Below are positions 1-9,018 of a stretch of DNA of 64,000 nt, one piece after another (position 1 is the first letter of the stretch; each line of letters begins with the position of its first letter). Source of the stretch: Herpetosiphonaceae bacterium (GTDB lineage Bacteria; Chloroflexota; Chloroflexia; Chloroflexales; Herpetosiphonaceae); the NCBI GenBank assembly GCA_013538855.1, contig JABXJS010000127.1, positions 1-64,000 on the forward strand, read 5' to 3'. Below the pieces are notes generated by a model. It had not been told where the DNA came from. It searched no databases and saw nothing but the letters and a program-made list of their open reading frames with translations. The translations under genes were made by a program, and so were the position numbers.

Positions 1-110
1 ACGCCGCAGACGCCGACGGCCACGCGCACGCCCACCGCGACGCCGCAGACGCCGACGCCAACCGCGACCACGCCGACGCCAACCGCGACCACACCGCCCA
101 ATCAGTCCTA
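1..110 (+). repeat. TPT-rich linker coded by short tandem repeats
   Basis: The first 110 bases are open in the frame of the following gene and encode Thr-Pro-Thr-Ala-Thr repeats. A 21-bp unit (ACGCCGACGCCAACCGCGACC) occurs twice in tandem at about 50-91. Such Thr/Pro linkers usually separate folded domains of secreted proteins, so more coding sequence must lie upstream of the window. Confidence 0.8.
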
Positions 111-3100
111 CCGCGACTTTGGCAACATTCGCATCTGGGCCGATGGGTTTGTGGATGCCAGCGGCACCACTGCTAGCGGCAATGTGGCGGTTGGGTCGAA
201 GCAGACCAACCAGCGCTACTTTGCGATCAGCGGCACGGCCACCTGGTCCAATGGCGGCCCGATCACTCTGCAGGGCACACTGACCATCTATCAGGGCAAT
301 ATTGAGCTGGGCCTGGGCACCTTCACCATCGATCCAGCGACCGGGGCCGTGACCTGGGCACCGAACAATCAGGTGCTCTATCGTAAAATCGGCAGCTCTG
401 ATCTGCAAATCACGCCAACGATCACGGTCAATGTGCTTCAGCCGCAGGTGAGCCTGCAAGCGCTCGTCGTGCTGGCGCTGCCCGAGAGCCAAGAGCTGCG
501 CAGCAATGTGACCTTCGCGCTTGGCCCCAATGGTGCGATCAGCGGCGGCGCTACAACCAGCATCAATTTGAAGCTGGCTGGCGGCACGCTGACCGGCGAC
601 GTCACCGTGAGCAACGCGGGCCTCACTGCCAATCAGGTGCAGTTTGCGCTGCCAGGCGTTGGCACGGTTACGCTGCAGGACCTTGTGATCGACGGCAAGG
701 GACCGGCGAAGTTCCGCTTCGGCGCTAGCACCCACTTCCCCATGCCCGATCTCGACCTGGGCCACGGCGTCTTTGTGCTGAGCAACCTGCAGGCGACGCT
801 GGGCCTCACCGTGACCGCTGGCTCTGGCACAAGCGTGAGCTATATGGTTGGCCTGAGCGGCACGCTCAAGCTGACGAACCTGCCCAAAAACGGCAACGTT
901 GCGGTCGATGCCTTCAACATCAGCATTGCCGATGGCGTGGTCGCTGGCACGGTGCACAACCTTGAGGTCAATATCGCCGGCAAAACGTTGAAGATGGCCT
1001 CCGCGAGCTTCCGCCAGAAGGTCTTTGCCGCCCGTGGCGAGCAGGCTATCAGCTACGAGTTGGTCGCCGACTGGGCCAGTTGGGATGTGCCCTCGTCGTG
1101 GACGGGGCCGGTCAAGCTGGCGGTGACGCTGCGCAATGTGGTTATTCAGACCGAAGCGCCCTATCTGACGATTGGTGGCGCAGGCGCGGACTTCTCCACC
1201 AGCGATGCGTTCTACCTTGGCGGCGATGCGCAATCCAACGCCTCGGTGCGCTTTGATCAGCTGAGCGGCACGTTCCGCTATGAGATCGACCAGCAGAAAT
1301 GGCGCGCTGAGCTGAATGCACGCATCACCTTTAAGTTTGGCAGCGACAGCGCCGAGTTCGCCGGTGTGCATATCGTCGTCGATGACGGCCATGTGACGGC
1401 CACGCTGTCCAATGTGACGCTGAAGGTGGCCGGGCTGGAGCTGAAGGTTAGCCAGCTGGAGTATATTGACGACGCCTTCACCGCCCAGACCGTAGCGCTC
1501 AAGCTACCGGCCGCATGGGGCAACAACTCGATCAGCGTCAGCGGCCTGCACATCTCCAAGCAGGGCGTACGCCTGGGCGGCCTGAGCGGCAGCTTTGCCA
1601 TTCCCGATCAGACGATTGGCGATGTGCTGAAGCTCAAGGGCCTCACCGCCGCAGTCAGCGTTGATAGCCAGCGCAACTACTCGATCATCATCAACGGCAC
1701 CATCCAGATCAACAAGGTCAGCAGCGCCAGCGGCGGCGATAACGTGACGCTGAGCGGTACGCTGGCAATTAAGAACGGCCGCGTATCCGGCTCGATCAGC
1801 CAGTTCAGCTTCAAGCTGGTGGGGCTGGAGTTCAGCGTCAGCCAGGCGCAGTTTGTGGATAACCGCATCAGCGCGCAGACGGTCTCGCTGACCCTGCCGA
1901 GCAACCTCGGCGGCGCACGCACGACGCTGACCGGCCTGGAGATCGGCGGCTCAGCAGGCTTCCGCGTGCAGGGCGGCTCCTTCCGGCTGCCTGACTTCAC
2001 GATGGGCGGCGTGGGCGTGCAAAATGTGCACGCGGAGTTCTCGCGTCAGTCGGATGGCACCTATGTGATCGCCGCTGGAGCCAAGATCAACCTACAAACC
2101 TTCAGCGTCGAGGGTGATTTCAAGATCGCCTACAACGCCTCGACCCACAGCGTGGGCCTGCGCCACGTCTATCTGGCCTTTGAGGGCACGATACCCTCGT
2201 CGGCGATCCCGCTGGGCAACACCGGCTTTTTCTTGACCAAGATCTGGGGTTCGTTCGATATGGACTCGAACGTGCTCAATGTTGCCTTCGGCGTGCGCGC
2301 CTCGATGGCCTTCCAGGTCGCCGGTAAGTCGCTGGTTGGCCTTGATGGCGCGGTCAACGTGCAGATTCGCCCCTCGTTTGAGTTCCGCTCGTCGGCGAGC
2401 GCCTCGCTGCTTGGCTATCAGATCAGCAGCGTCAACCTGCGTATCACGCGCACGGCCTTCCAGCTTGAGGCCGACATTCACGCTGGCATCATTCACGCCG
2501 CGCTGGAGATCGCCTTCGGCCGCGATGCTGCCAACGAGTTCACGTTCTACGGGCGGGTGCAGATGGACCTGGTGATCCCGCGCGGAACGTTTGTCAACAA
2601 GCGCTGGCTGCACATCCCCAAGCACGACTGGCATCTGTTCAGCGTGATGATGGATGGCGGCAAGTTCTATCACAAAGGCCAGAAAGTCTGGGGCGCGCGA
2701 CTCAGCAGTAAAATCCTCGGCATAAGCTTCTTTGTCTTTGCGCAGTTCTCGCCAGGGCAGAAGATCGACATCGGCACGCGCATGAGCGAGTACCAGCCAG
2801 TGCGCCCGGCGCTGCGTCCAGCGCTGGCGGCCTTCCGTCCCAACGATGACGTCTATGAGGTCAACGTGACAGGCAGCACCACAGAGCTGACGATCGTCGA
2901 GGGCATCACCGACACGAACACGCTTGCGCCGCAAGAGCTGGCCGTGATCGCTCCCAGCGGCGCGACCTTCACCAAGGAGCTGTTCTACGAGGAGACCGAC
3001 AAGAGCTACCGCATCTACAAGCTGCACATCGACGCTGCGGATCAGGCCGTCGGCACCTGGTCGCTGGTCACGCAGCCAGGCAACGAGCTGGCGATCTTTG

Positions 3101-4077
3101 GCGCGATACCCGCACCGGCGGTCGATGCCTTCGACGCCTGCACCGCGAGTAGCACCTGCCTGTCCGATGCCGCCGCAGCAGCAGCGCCGCTGAGCCTTGA
3201 GCTAGGCGAGAGCCTTGACCTGGCTTGGCAGACGTCGCATGTGACCAACGGCTTGTCCTTGAATATCTACGCTGAGGATGCCGAGGGCACGCGCTACGCC
3301 ATCGCCAACGAGTTCGATCCTGCGAGCACCAGCCTGAGCGGCACAACAACCTGGCAGCCGATCTTGGCCGCTGGCACCTATACGCTGACGCTGAGCGTTG
3401 AGGACACCATGAGCGGCATCACGACGGTGCAGAAGCAGCCGATCACGCTCGTCGACTCCAGCGCTCCAGCCGCTCCCAGCAACCTGCTTGCCGTTGCGCT
3501 GAGCGATGGCGCGGTGTCGATCACCTGGAATGGTGCGCAGACGGAGGCCGATGTCGTGGGCTATCAGATCGCCATCGATGGCCAGCCGCCGCTGGTCGTC
3601 GAGGAGCGCTTGTCCGCCTACGAGCTGTATGGCCTGGAGCTGGGCCAGCCGCACACCGTGGCTGTCGCCGCCTACGATCTCAGCGGCAATGTTGGCCCCA
3701 GCAGCACAACGCAGGTGACGCTGAGTGCGCTGGGCGTGAACGCTACCTGGCCAACGCGCGGACTGGCTGCAACGTTGATCGACCGCGTGAGCATTACCTT
3801 CAACCGGCCCGTGGTCATCGACAGCTTTACGGTGACCAGCACTGCGGGCGGTTCGATCAGCGGCTCCTTCGCTCCGCTGACCGCCGAGCAAGACATTGAC
3901 TCGACGGCGATCATCGGCGCGCTGTTCACGCCGGACGACGGGCTACTGCCGCTTGGCACCTACACTGCCAGTGTGCAGGCCCACGATGCCGTCACCAATG
4001 AGACCATCAGTGTCGAGTGGCCGTTCGAGGTCGTCGCACCAGCGATCAAAGTGTACCTGCCTGCGGTGAGCCGCTAG
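1..4077 (+). CDS. Large secreted beta-sandwich protein, 5' end outside window
   Basis: The frame is open from base 1 to the stop at 4077, so this is the C-terminal part (about 1358 residues) of a larger secreted protein; the GTG at 151 is only an internal codon. After the TPT-rich linker come long stretches of repeated beta-strand units rich in Gly, Ser and Thr with 'G.V.G.I.N.....G..L..' periodicity. A fibronectin type III-like domain follows at about nt 3465-3720 (SAPAAPSNLLAV ... ITWN ... YDLSGNVGPSS), then a bacterial Ig-like domain with YTASVQAHD. It ends with IKVYLPAVSR, the short tail seen on other secreted proteins in this window. No catalytic motif was recognised. A structural or adhesive surface role is inference. 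A strong hairpin terminator follows 35 bases after the stop. Confidence 0.85.
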   Translation, partial: TPQTPTATRTPTATPQTPTPTATTPTPTATTPPNQSYRDFGNIRIWADGFVDASGTTASGNVAVGSKQTNQRYFAISGTATWSNGGPITLQGTLTIYQGNIELGLGTFTIDPATGAVTWAPNNQVLYRKIGSSDLQITPTITVNVLQPQVSLQALVVLALPESQELRSNVTFALGPNGAISGGATTSINLKLAGGTLTGDVTVSNAGLTANQVQFALPGVGTVTLQDLVIDGKGPAKFRFGASTHFPMPDLDLGHGVFVLSNLQATLGLTVTAGSGTSVSYMVGLSGTLKLTNLPKNGNVAVDAFNISIADGVVAGTVHNLEVNIAGKTLKMASASFRQKVFAARGEQAISYELVADWASWDVPSSWTGPVKLAVTLRNVVIQTEAPYLTIGGAGADFSTSDAFYLGGDAQSNASVRFDQLSGTFRYEIDQQKWRAELNARITFKFGSDSAEFAGVHIVVDDGHVTATLSNVTLKVAGLELKVSQLEYIDDAFTAQTVALKLPAAWGNNSISVSGLHISKQGVRLGGLSGSFAIPDQTIGDVLKLKGLTAAVSVDSQRNYSIIINGTIQINKVSSASGGDNVTLSGTLAIKNGRVSGSISQFSFKLVGLEFSVSQAQFVDNRISAQTVSLTLPSNLGGARTTLTGLEIGGSAGFRVQGGSFRLPDFTMGGVGVQNVHAEFSRQSDGTYVIAAGAKINLQTFSVEGDFKIAYNASTHSVGLRHVYLAFEGTIPSSAIPLGNTGFFLTKIWGSFDMDSNVLNVAFGVRASMAFQVAGKSLVGLDGAVNVQIRPSFEFRSSASASLLGYQISSVNLRITRTAFQLEADIHAGIIHAALEIAFGRDAANEFTFYGRVQMDLVIPRGTFVNKRWLHIPKHDWHLFSVMMDGGKFYHKGQKVWGARLSSKILGISFFVFAQFSPGQKIDIGTRMSEYQPVRPALRPALAAFRPNDDVYEVNVTGSTTELTIVEGITDTNTLAPQELAVIAPSGATFTKELFYEETDKSYRIYKLHIDAADQAVGTWSLVTQPGNELAIFGAIPAPAVDAFDACTASSTCLSDAAAAAAPLSLELGESLDLAWQTSHVTNGLSLNIYAEDAEGTRYAIANEFDPASTSLSGTTTWQPILAAGTYTLTLSVEDTMSGITTVQKQPITLVDSSAPAAPSNLLAVALSDGAVSITWNGAQTEADVVGYQIAIDGQPPLVVEERLSAYELYGLELGQPHTVAVAAYDLSGNVGPSSTTQVTLSALGVNATWPTRGLAATLIDRVSITFNRPVVIDSFTVTSTAGGSISGSFAPLTAEQDIDSTAIIGALFTPDDGLLPLGTYTASVQAHDAVTNETISVEWPFEVVAPAIKVYLPAVSR

Positions 4078-4111
4078 CAGTACACACCGTCTGATCGCCA
4101 CCGTCGGCAGT

Positions 4112-4154
4112 GCGCCGCCGCCCATCCGCTGCGATGGGCGGCGGCGCGTTGTTT
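4112..4154 (+). terminator. Rho-independent-like terminator after the secreted protein
   Basis: Perfect 15-bp stem GCGCCGCCGCCCATC / GATGGGCGGCGGCGC around a 6-base loop, followed by GTTGTTT. Confidence 0.85.
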
Positions 4155-4157
4155 CGC

Positions 4158-4163
4158 TATAAT
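4158..4163 (+). promoter_or_regulatory. -10 box of the GRAS-domain gene
   Basis: TATAAT preceded by CGC, 35 bases before the ATG at 4198 and just after the upstream terminator. No good -35 is visible. It overlaps an in-frame ATG at 4162, which argues against that ATG as the start. Confidence 0.5.
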
Positions 4164-4197
4164 GGCGCTGCAACTATCTGTGTTAAGGAGACCTTGT

Positions 4198-5340
4198 ATG
4201 CCCCTCTACACATGGCCGCTTGATGCGCCGATCTGGCAGCGTCTGATTCGTCTGTCCGAGCTGCTTGCCGCTGGCGCAGCCACTGATGCGGAAGCTGAGC
4301 TGCGCGCCTGCCGCGATTCGCTCGCCACACTTGCGCCAGCGCAGGCGCGCTTGGCCGCAGTGTGCATTGATGCGCTGCTTGCGCGGATTGCTGGCTCATC
4401 TGCTGGCGGTAATCTGTATGTGCAGGGCGCTACGCCCGACGCGATGCTCAGCGCCTTTCATGTGCTGGCGACGGAGACGCCGCTGATCCGCTTTGGCTAT
4501 GTGAGCGCAAATCTGGTCCTGCTCGATCAGCTTGCGCGGCTTGAGCGTGCATGGCTGCTTGACATTGGCATCGGCATGGGCACGCAGTGGAGCGATCTGC
4601 TGCAGCGCATGGCCGCCCAACAGGTGCGCGTGCCACTGCATATTACAGGCGTCGAGGTGCCTGCCGCCAGCGGCGACACCGCGCAGCGTATGGCGGCAGT
4701 TGGTCAGCGGCTGCGCCAGGAGGCCGAGGTGCTGCGCATTCCGCTGACCTTCGACGCCGTGATCGCGCCGATCGAGACGCTGACCGATCTGCGTCGGCTT
4801 CAGCCGCGCCAGGCCCCGGTGCTGGTCAACGCGGTGCTGTCGCTGCACCACATCTTGCCCGCCGATGTCGCCCCTGAGCCAGCGCAGAGCCGTGAGGCGG
4901 TGCTTGCACGCATCTGTGCGCTTGAGCCGACGCTGCTCACGGTCGTCGAGGTCGACTCCGAGCACAGCGAGTTGGCCTTCACCCAGCGCGTCCCTGAGGC
5001 GCTGCGCCACTATGCCGCAACGTTTGATGCATTGGCTACGCTGCTGCCTGAGCGCCCAGATGAGCGTGCGCTGATTGAGCAGCTGTTCTTTGGGCGTGAG
5101 ATTCATAACGTGCTGGCCTGCGAGGGCGCTCAGCGTGTCGAGCGTCATCAGCGCCTCGCCAGCTGGCAGCGCCGCTTTAGCCAGGCAGGCTTGCACGTCT
5201 TCGACCTCGCCGCCTATCAGCCGAGCGTTCGCAGCGATTTGGCGTGCAGCGACCTCTGCGCTGTCCAGGCCGCCGACGCGGCCCTGCGCTTAGTCTGGCG
5301 CGATCAGGTGCTGCTCAGCGCGATGGCCTGGACAAGTTAG
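4198..5340 (+). CDS. Bacterial GRAS-domain protein (SAM-methyltransferase fold)
   Basis: A 380-residue protein with the ordered motifs of the GRAS family, best known as plant transcriptional regulators with a Rossmann methyltransferase-like fold. From about residue 120, LLDIGIGMGTQWSDLLQRMA corresponds to the VHIID block and HITGVEVP follows as in plant RITG segments. VNAVLSLHHIL matches the plant VN..LQLH.LL segment. VVEVDSEHSELAFTQR then EALRHYAATFDAL matches the 'EQEA.HN...F..RF.EAL.YYS..FDSL' block. IHNVLACEGAQRVERH matches PFYRE/NVVACEG..R.ER, and LRLVWRDQVLLSAMAW matches the terminal SAW motif. The ATG at 4198 is chosen because AAGGAG lies 7 bases upstream; an in-frame ATG at 4162 overlaps the -10 box. 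Bacterial GRAS proteins have been proposed to be methyltransferases acting on small molecules; the substrate here is unknown. The gene stands alone, with no obvious pathway partner. Confidence 0.85.
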   Translation: MPLYTWPLDAPIWQRLIRLSELLAAGAATDAEAELRACRDSLATLAPAQARLAAVCIDALLARIAGSSAGGNLYVQGATPDAMLSAFHVLATETPLIRFGYVSANLVLLDQLARLERAWLLDIGIGMGTQWSDLLQRMAAQQVRVPLHITGVEVPAASGDTAQRMAAVGQRLRQEAEVLRIPLTFDAVIAPIETLTDLRRLQPRQAPVLVNAVLSLHHILPADVAPEPAQSREAVLARICALEPTLLTVVEVDSEHSELAFTQRVPEALRHYAATFDALATLLPERPDERALIEQLFFGREIHNVLACEGAQRVERHQRLASWQRRFSQAGLHVFDLAAYQPSVRSDLACSDLCAVQAADAALRLVWRDQVLLSAMAWTS

Positions 5341-5937
5341 CTCGGCGTTGTTGGCGCAGGCTCCTTTTGAATGGTTTCTGGACGCTGTGTTGCGACAGTG
5401 GACAGGTGCTGCTTGAAAGGAGCTTCGACTCTGTTGGCGCATGGCTACAACGTGGTTGGCGCTGGCCTACCTTGTCTCAGCCGCAACGGCTCAAATCCGC
5501 CCGCTGCCGACGGCCGCAATCTTCAAATGGATGATCATGCCCTCTACACCAACATTCTTGCGCCGCTGGCGGATAACGCTGGCCCTGGCCTGACGTACGA
5601 GCTGCTGCCAGCCAGCACGGCGCTGTATTCCGCCCAGGCTGGCTGCGCGAGCGTCGATCAGCTGGTGTGGCGCGTGACGCTATCGGCTGCGATAGCGGGG
5701 CGCTGGAGCACCTGCCCGCGCAGTTAATCCTGCCCGTGATTGTTCAAGCGATGACTAGTCAGCTCAACGCAACAGCGAGCATCCGCGCTGCTACCATGCC
5801 GCTCGCCCATGCGCCTGTCGCTCCCGCAGGTGTGGTGACGGTGATCAACCGTGTGCTTGATCAGTACGTCTGTATGACTATTTTTTATGTTAGGATATTG
5901 TCAGGCTGGCGGCTGTGTCCAGGGCATGGTCGTCAGC
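5341..5937 (+). other. Intergenic region with possible decayed coding remnant
   Basis: About 600 bases without a convincing gene. Two overlapping plus-strand frames look weakly protein-like: about 5530-5670 (MDDHALYTNILAPLADN...) and about 5670-5870 (DAIGCDSGALEHLPAQ ... VVTVINRVLDQYV). Joined by a frameshift near 5665-5680 they would give roughly 110 residues. No family or good ribosome site is recognised, so a broken short gene is possible but unproven. Confidence 0.3.
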
Positions 5938-6318
5938 CTAGGGCTGCGCAAAGCCCTCGATGCGGGCTTCGATTGATCCGCTGTGCGGATCGCTATGAAA
6001 TGTGACCCAGGCTTGGCGCTGTGAGCCACGTGGCACGTAGTTGAGCTGCACGCTTGACACCTCGCTCGGCTGGGTGCCGGTCAGCGTCAGCGTCACCTGT
6101 ACCGCCTCGGCTGTCTGCGAGCCAGCGTTGCTGACCGTGATGGGCACAAGGTACTGTGCGCCGTGCTGTTCGCCCTGCCCAACGCTGACGCTCAGCAGCG
6201 GCGGGCTGCTGGTGGATGTCGCCCCGTTGTACACGAGATAGCCGAGCATGCCTAGCACCAGCAGTGCGCTGATACCGAACACGCTCCACTCAAGCCAATT
6301 TTTCTCAAGATTTTTCAT
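5938..6318 (-). CDS. TIGR02588-like membrane-anchored protein
   Basis: A 126-residue protein starting MKNLEKNWLEWSVFGIS, with one N-terminal transmembrane helix (about residues 10-30, ending GMLGYLVYNGA). A single beta-sandwich ectodomain follows, with V.V.N.G...A..V.VTL.L. Size and layout match my recollection of the TIGR02588 conserved hypothetical family, which is encoded next to TIGR02587. The start ATG overlaps the stop of the upstream membrane gene by ATGA (6315-6318), which implies translational coupling. A longer in-frame reading upstream would run into that gene and is rejected. Function unknown; it is probably a partner of the neighbouring multi-pass protein. Confidence 0.8.
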   Translation of the reverse strand: MKNLEKNWLEWSVFGISALLVLGMLGYLVYNGATSTSSPPLLSVSVGQGEQHGAQYLVPITVSNAGSQTAEAVQVTLTLTGTQPSEVSSVQLNYVPRGSQRQAWVTFHSDPHSGSIEARIEGFAQP

Positions 6319-7214
6319 TGAAGTAGAAGCCTCCCCGCCGATGCGCCGAGCACAGCTGGCACGCCGAGCACAATCGTCTCTGCGAGCGCGACGCCAAAGG
6401 CTGTGCCTGTGAAGCGGCCAAAAAACCACAGAATCGCTGCCGATGCCAGCAGCGCTATGCCGTAGGTGATCGCCGTGCCCCGCAGCACGGTGCTAAATCC
6501 GGAGTCAGGATCGCGCTTTGGTGCGCCGGTAAAATCGCTGTAGAAGAGGATCATAGCGCTGAGCACCAGCGACACGCCGCTCATCATGAGCAGATGCCAG
6601 GCGTTGCTCTCAACGGCGATCAACACAATCTCCTCGGTTGGCGCAACGTTGGCTGCGATCAGCACCGCACCACAGAGCGCCAGCACCAGCTGGGCGAAGA
6701 GCGCCTTGTTATCGCTGAGCGAGCCGGCGTTATCTTGCTGCTGCCCCTCATGGTGTGATTGACCACCGAGCTGCGCGGTGCCGACAGAAACGCCGATGGC
6801 CACATTCATGGCCTCGACCACGGTTTTGCCGACGATCTCCTGCAGCGGCATGCGCGGCGTAATGCGCCCAAGCATCCATAAGATGGCCATCGACAGCAGG
6901 AGGCCAATGCCCATCTCTTCAATCGAGTCCACGGCGATTTCAAGCAGGGTCGCGTCGTTGTGGAGGCCAACAAAGCGATTGTAGCCAAGCAGCAGCGCGA
7001 AGGTGACGCCAAAGAGAATACACAAACGCCACGGCCCAGCAATAAAGCCCGCCCACCAGATCTCCATAGTGTAGAGCAGCGGTAGGCTAAACAGCAGGCC
7101 GCCGGCGATGCCGCGCGCATACTCTTTCAAGGATTCGATCAGCGTGGGGTGGTGTGTGGAGCTATCGGCATCCGCTGATGCTTGGCGTGATGACATTGAT
7201 GCGCTGTGTGCCAC
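6315..7214 (-). CDS. TIGR02587 family multi-pass membrane protein
   Basis: A 299-residue integral membrane protein with about seven hydrophobic segments (for example GIAGGLLFSLPLLYTMEIWW, CILFGVTFALLLGYN, GIGLLLSMAILWMLG, and a C-terminal GVPAVLGASAGRLLLQ). It matches the TIGR02587/DUF2391 type as recalled. The GTG at 7214 is preferred because AAGGAGG lies 6 bases upstream; it gives the N-terminus (M)AHSASMSSRQ. The gene forms a two-gene operon with the TIGR02588-like protein through the ATGA overlap. The N-terminus and a loop near residue 165 (GGQSHHEGQQQDN) are polar and variable. No biochemical role is established for the family to my knowledge. Confidence 0.82.
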   Translation of the reverse strand: MAHSASMSSRQASADADSSTHHPTLIESLKEYARGIAGGLLFSLPLLYTMEIWWAGFIAGPWRLCILFGVTFALLLGYNRFVGLHNDATLLEIAVDSIEEMGIGLLLSMAILWMLGRITPRMPLQEIVGKTVVEAMNVAIGVSVGTAQLGGQSHHEGQQQDNAGSLSDNKALFAQLVLALCGAVLIAANVAPTEEIVLIAVESNAWHLLMMSGVSLVLSAMILFYSDFTGAPKRDPDSGFSTVLRGTAITYGIALLASAAILWFFGRFTGTAFGVALAETIVLGVPAVLGASAGRLLLQ

Positions 7215-7401
7215 GATGAACCTCCTTGTTCTACTAGATGAGGCTATAGCAAACTTCGCGCCGCAGCATGTTGTTCTCGTGATCAAGCCGCTTGGGGAGT
7301 ACTTTCGTCCTGGTTTTTGCGTTTGGCCGTATCATTTGCTGTACTGTAGCGGTGTAGAGGGTGCAGTCTGGTTCAACGATAGCGCAATCTAGGAGTGGCA
7401 T

Positions 7402-7953
7402 ATGCAGTGGCGTAGCTCAGCAGGACGTTCGGTGTTTCGATTGATGTTGGTGGTCGGCTTGTGCTCCGGCGGCGTTGGTGCTGCCAGCGCGCAAGAGCGC
7501 AGCGATGCCGTGTGGTCGCGGGTTCAAGAGCGCATCGCAGCCGTGCTCGGCTTAACGGCGCAGCAGGTGCAGTCCTATCAGCAGCAGCTGGGCCTTGGCA
7601 GCCTGATCTTTGCTGCGCGCTTGGCCGATCAATCTGGACAATCGCTTGATACTATTGTTGAGCGGCGGAGTGCTGGCGAGGGCTGGGGCGAGATCGCCCA
7701 TAGTCTTGGCCTCTCGGCGAGCCGTCGCAATGCGAATCTCGGCCAGATCATGCGCCAGCCCAACCCTGGCCAGAGTGCCAAGCCCACTGATAAGCCCTGT
7801 GCCGACGCCCAGTCCACGAGCCCTGACTGTGCCGATCCTGATGACGACAGTGACGACATGCACGCTGGCCCGCCGCCGTGGGCTGGCAAGCCCGCCAACC
7901 CTGGCCATGGCAATGGGCGCGGGCATGGCAATGGTAAAAACAAAGATAAGTAA
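7402..7953 (+). CDS. Secreted hypothetical protein with Gly/His/Asn-rich tail
   Basis: A 183-residue protein with an AGGAG site 6 bases before the ATG. The N-terminus is a signal peptide (LMLVVGLCSGGVGAASA, cleavage likely near residue 30). The middle is a helical domain, LGLTAQQVQSYQQ...SLDTIVERRSAGEGWGEIAHSLGL. The 'G.GWGEIA..LGL' pattern recurs in many small secreted bacterial proteins of unknown function. The C-terminal third is low complexity: an acidic DPDDDSDD stretch, then PGHGNGRGHGNGKNKDK, which could bind metal or polyanions. Divergent from the TIGR02587 operon and closed by a hairpin terminator. Confidence 0.75.
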   Translation: MQWRSSAGRSVFRLMLVVGLCSGGVGAASAQERSDAVWSRVQERIAAVLGLTAQQVQSYQQQLGLGSLIFAARLADQSGQSLDTIVERRSAGEGWGEIAHSLGLSASRRNANLGQIMRQPNPGQSAKPTDKPCADAQSTSPDCADPDDDSDDMHAGPPPWAGKPANPGHGNGRGHGNGKNKDK

Positions 7954-7967
7954 TCTGCTCTGCTACG

Positions 7968-8008
7968 ACAGCGCCGCCCATCACGTTAGCTGGTGGGCGG
8001 CGCTGTTA
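7968..8008. terminator. Bidirectional terminator between convergent genes
   Basis: ACAGCGCCGCCCATCA / TGGTGGGCGGCGCTGT stem of 16 pairs with one G-U pair and a 7-base loop, followed by T. It lies between the stop at 7953 (+) and the stop at 8026 (-). Its core GCCGCCCATC is shared with the terminator at 4112. Confidence 0.8.
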
Positions 8009-8025
8009 TGCTGTAAGGCTCAGGG

Positions 8026-8952
8026 TTAGAAGCTGCGCATCGCTGCGCTAAGCTGGCGCAGAACAGGTGCAAACTCCTCGCGCAGACTGTAGGGATCGAT
8101 GCTGATAAAGGTTTGAATACGGCTGCGTGTGCGGGCATCGGCGTTGGCGGCGCTAGTGAGGAGTGCGCCTGTCTCGTAGGTGAAGAGGTGGCGCACCCAG
8201 CTGGCTGGATTCTCCAAGTAGCGCTGAATATCCTTGAAGGCGTACTCGGTGATTGCGCCGAGCTTAAGCACGCGCTCGAAGCAGGCCATATCAAACTGGA
8301 GCGCGGTGAGCACACGCAGGCCCTGCTGCTCAAGGGCGTTGATGCCGACGCGGCTGCGCGCAACCACGCCCAGCGTTGTGCTGATTGACGCGCTTTGCCC
8401 GGAGATCGCAGGCAGCCACATACCAAGATAGCTGCTGCCCTGATTGATGATATCGGCGACATGGACCACCTCGCGCCCGCCGAGACTCTGGTGGTGTAGC
8501 GTGCCATCGGGTGCGGTGAGCGTGCTTGCACCTGACTTAAAGATTGCCAGATGCGGCACATTGAGCACTTGGGCGATCGGTATCGAGAAAAACCAGTCGC
8601 GGCGCTCGCCGCCGGAGATGACAACGCTATCTGTAGCAAGCTGTGCGCGCAAGAAGCTAGCGAGCGCCCTGATTAGCTCATCGTACTCGGGATTGGCGTG
8701 CCACTGCTTGGAGATTAAGCTCCAGGCTGCCGCCGCCTGCTGCTCTGGCTGTTTGAATGTTGCAAGGCTATAGGTGATCTGCGCTAAGATTTGTGGGGCT
8801 ACTGCTTGGCCGATCAAGTTCTGCGTAGCGGTGTAGAACGGTCCCGGCAGACCAGACGTATACCAGAAGGGCGGGGCATCGGCATCCTGGCGCACACGAA
8901 TCGCCTGGGTTGCAATCAGCCGCCGCAATACCAGCTCTTCCACGTGTGACAT
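8026..8952 (-). CDS. Orotate phosphoribosyltransferase-like protein
   Basis: A 308-residue protein starting MSHVEELVLRRLIAT. The N-terminal segment contains FWYTSGLPGPFYTATQ. ISGGERRDWFFSIPIAQ and VVHVADIINQGSS (the equivalent of the PRPP-binding loop, usually VDD..T.G.S) point to the type I phosphoribosyltransferase fold of OPRTase. The C-terminal half carries VVARSRVGINALEQQGLRV and then a helical extension beyond the usual ~210-residue enzyme. The PRPP loop is AD rather than DD, so activity is uncertain. The ATG at 8952 has GGGAG just upstream; an in-frame TTG four codons earlier is less likely. No pyrimidine gene is adjacent, so a specialised or regulatory role is possible. Confidence 0.6.
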   Translation of the reverse strand: MSHVEELVLRRLIATQAIRVRQDADAPPFWYTSGLPGPFYTATQNLIGQAVAPQILAQITYSLATFKQPEQQAAAAWSLISKQWHANPEYDELIRALASFLRAQLATDSVVISGGERRDWFFSIPIAQVLNVPHLAIFKSGASTLTAPDGTLHHQSLGGREVVHVADIINQGSSYLGMWLPAISGQSASISTTLGVVARSRVGINALEQQGLRVLTALQFDMACFERVLKLGAITEYAFKDIQRYLENPASWVRHLFTYETGALLTSAANADARTRSRIQTFISIDPYSLREEFAPVLRQLSAAMRSF

Positions 8953-9018
8953 ACGGTCTCCCAAACCAAATACGTATAACCCGCCTATTGTAGCGCAAAA
9001 TCGCTAACCTGTGGTTGT

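Noticed and set aside
2092-3027. 311-codon minus-strand frame opposite the first secreted protein
   Set aside because: Antisense shadow of a well-supported secreted protein; His/Arg/Val-rich with no motif.
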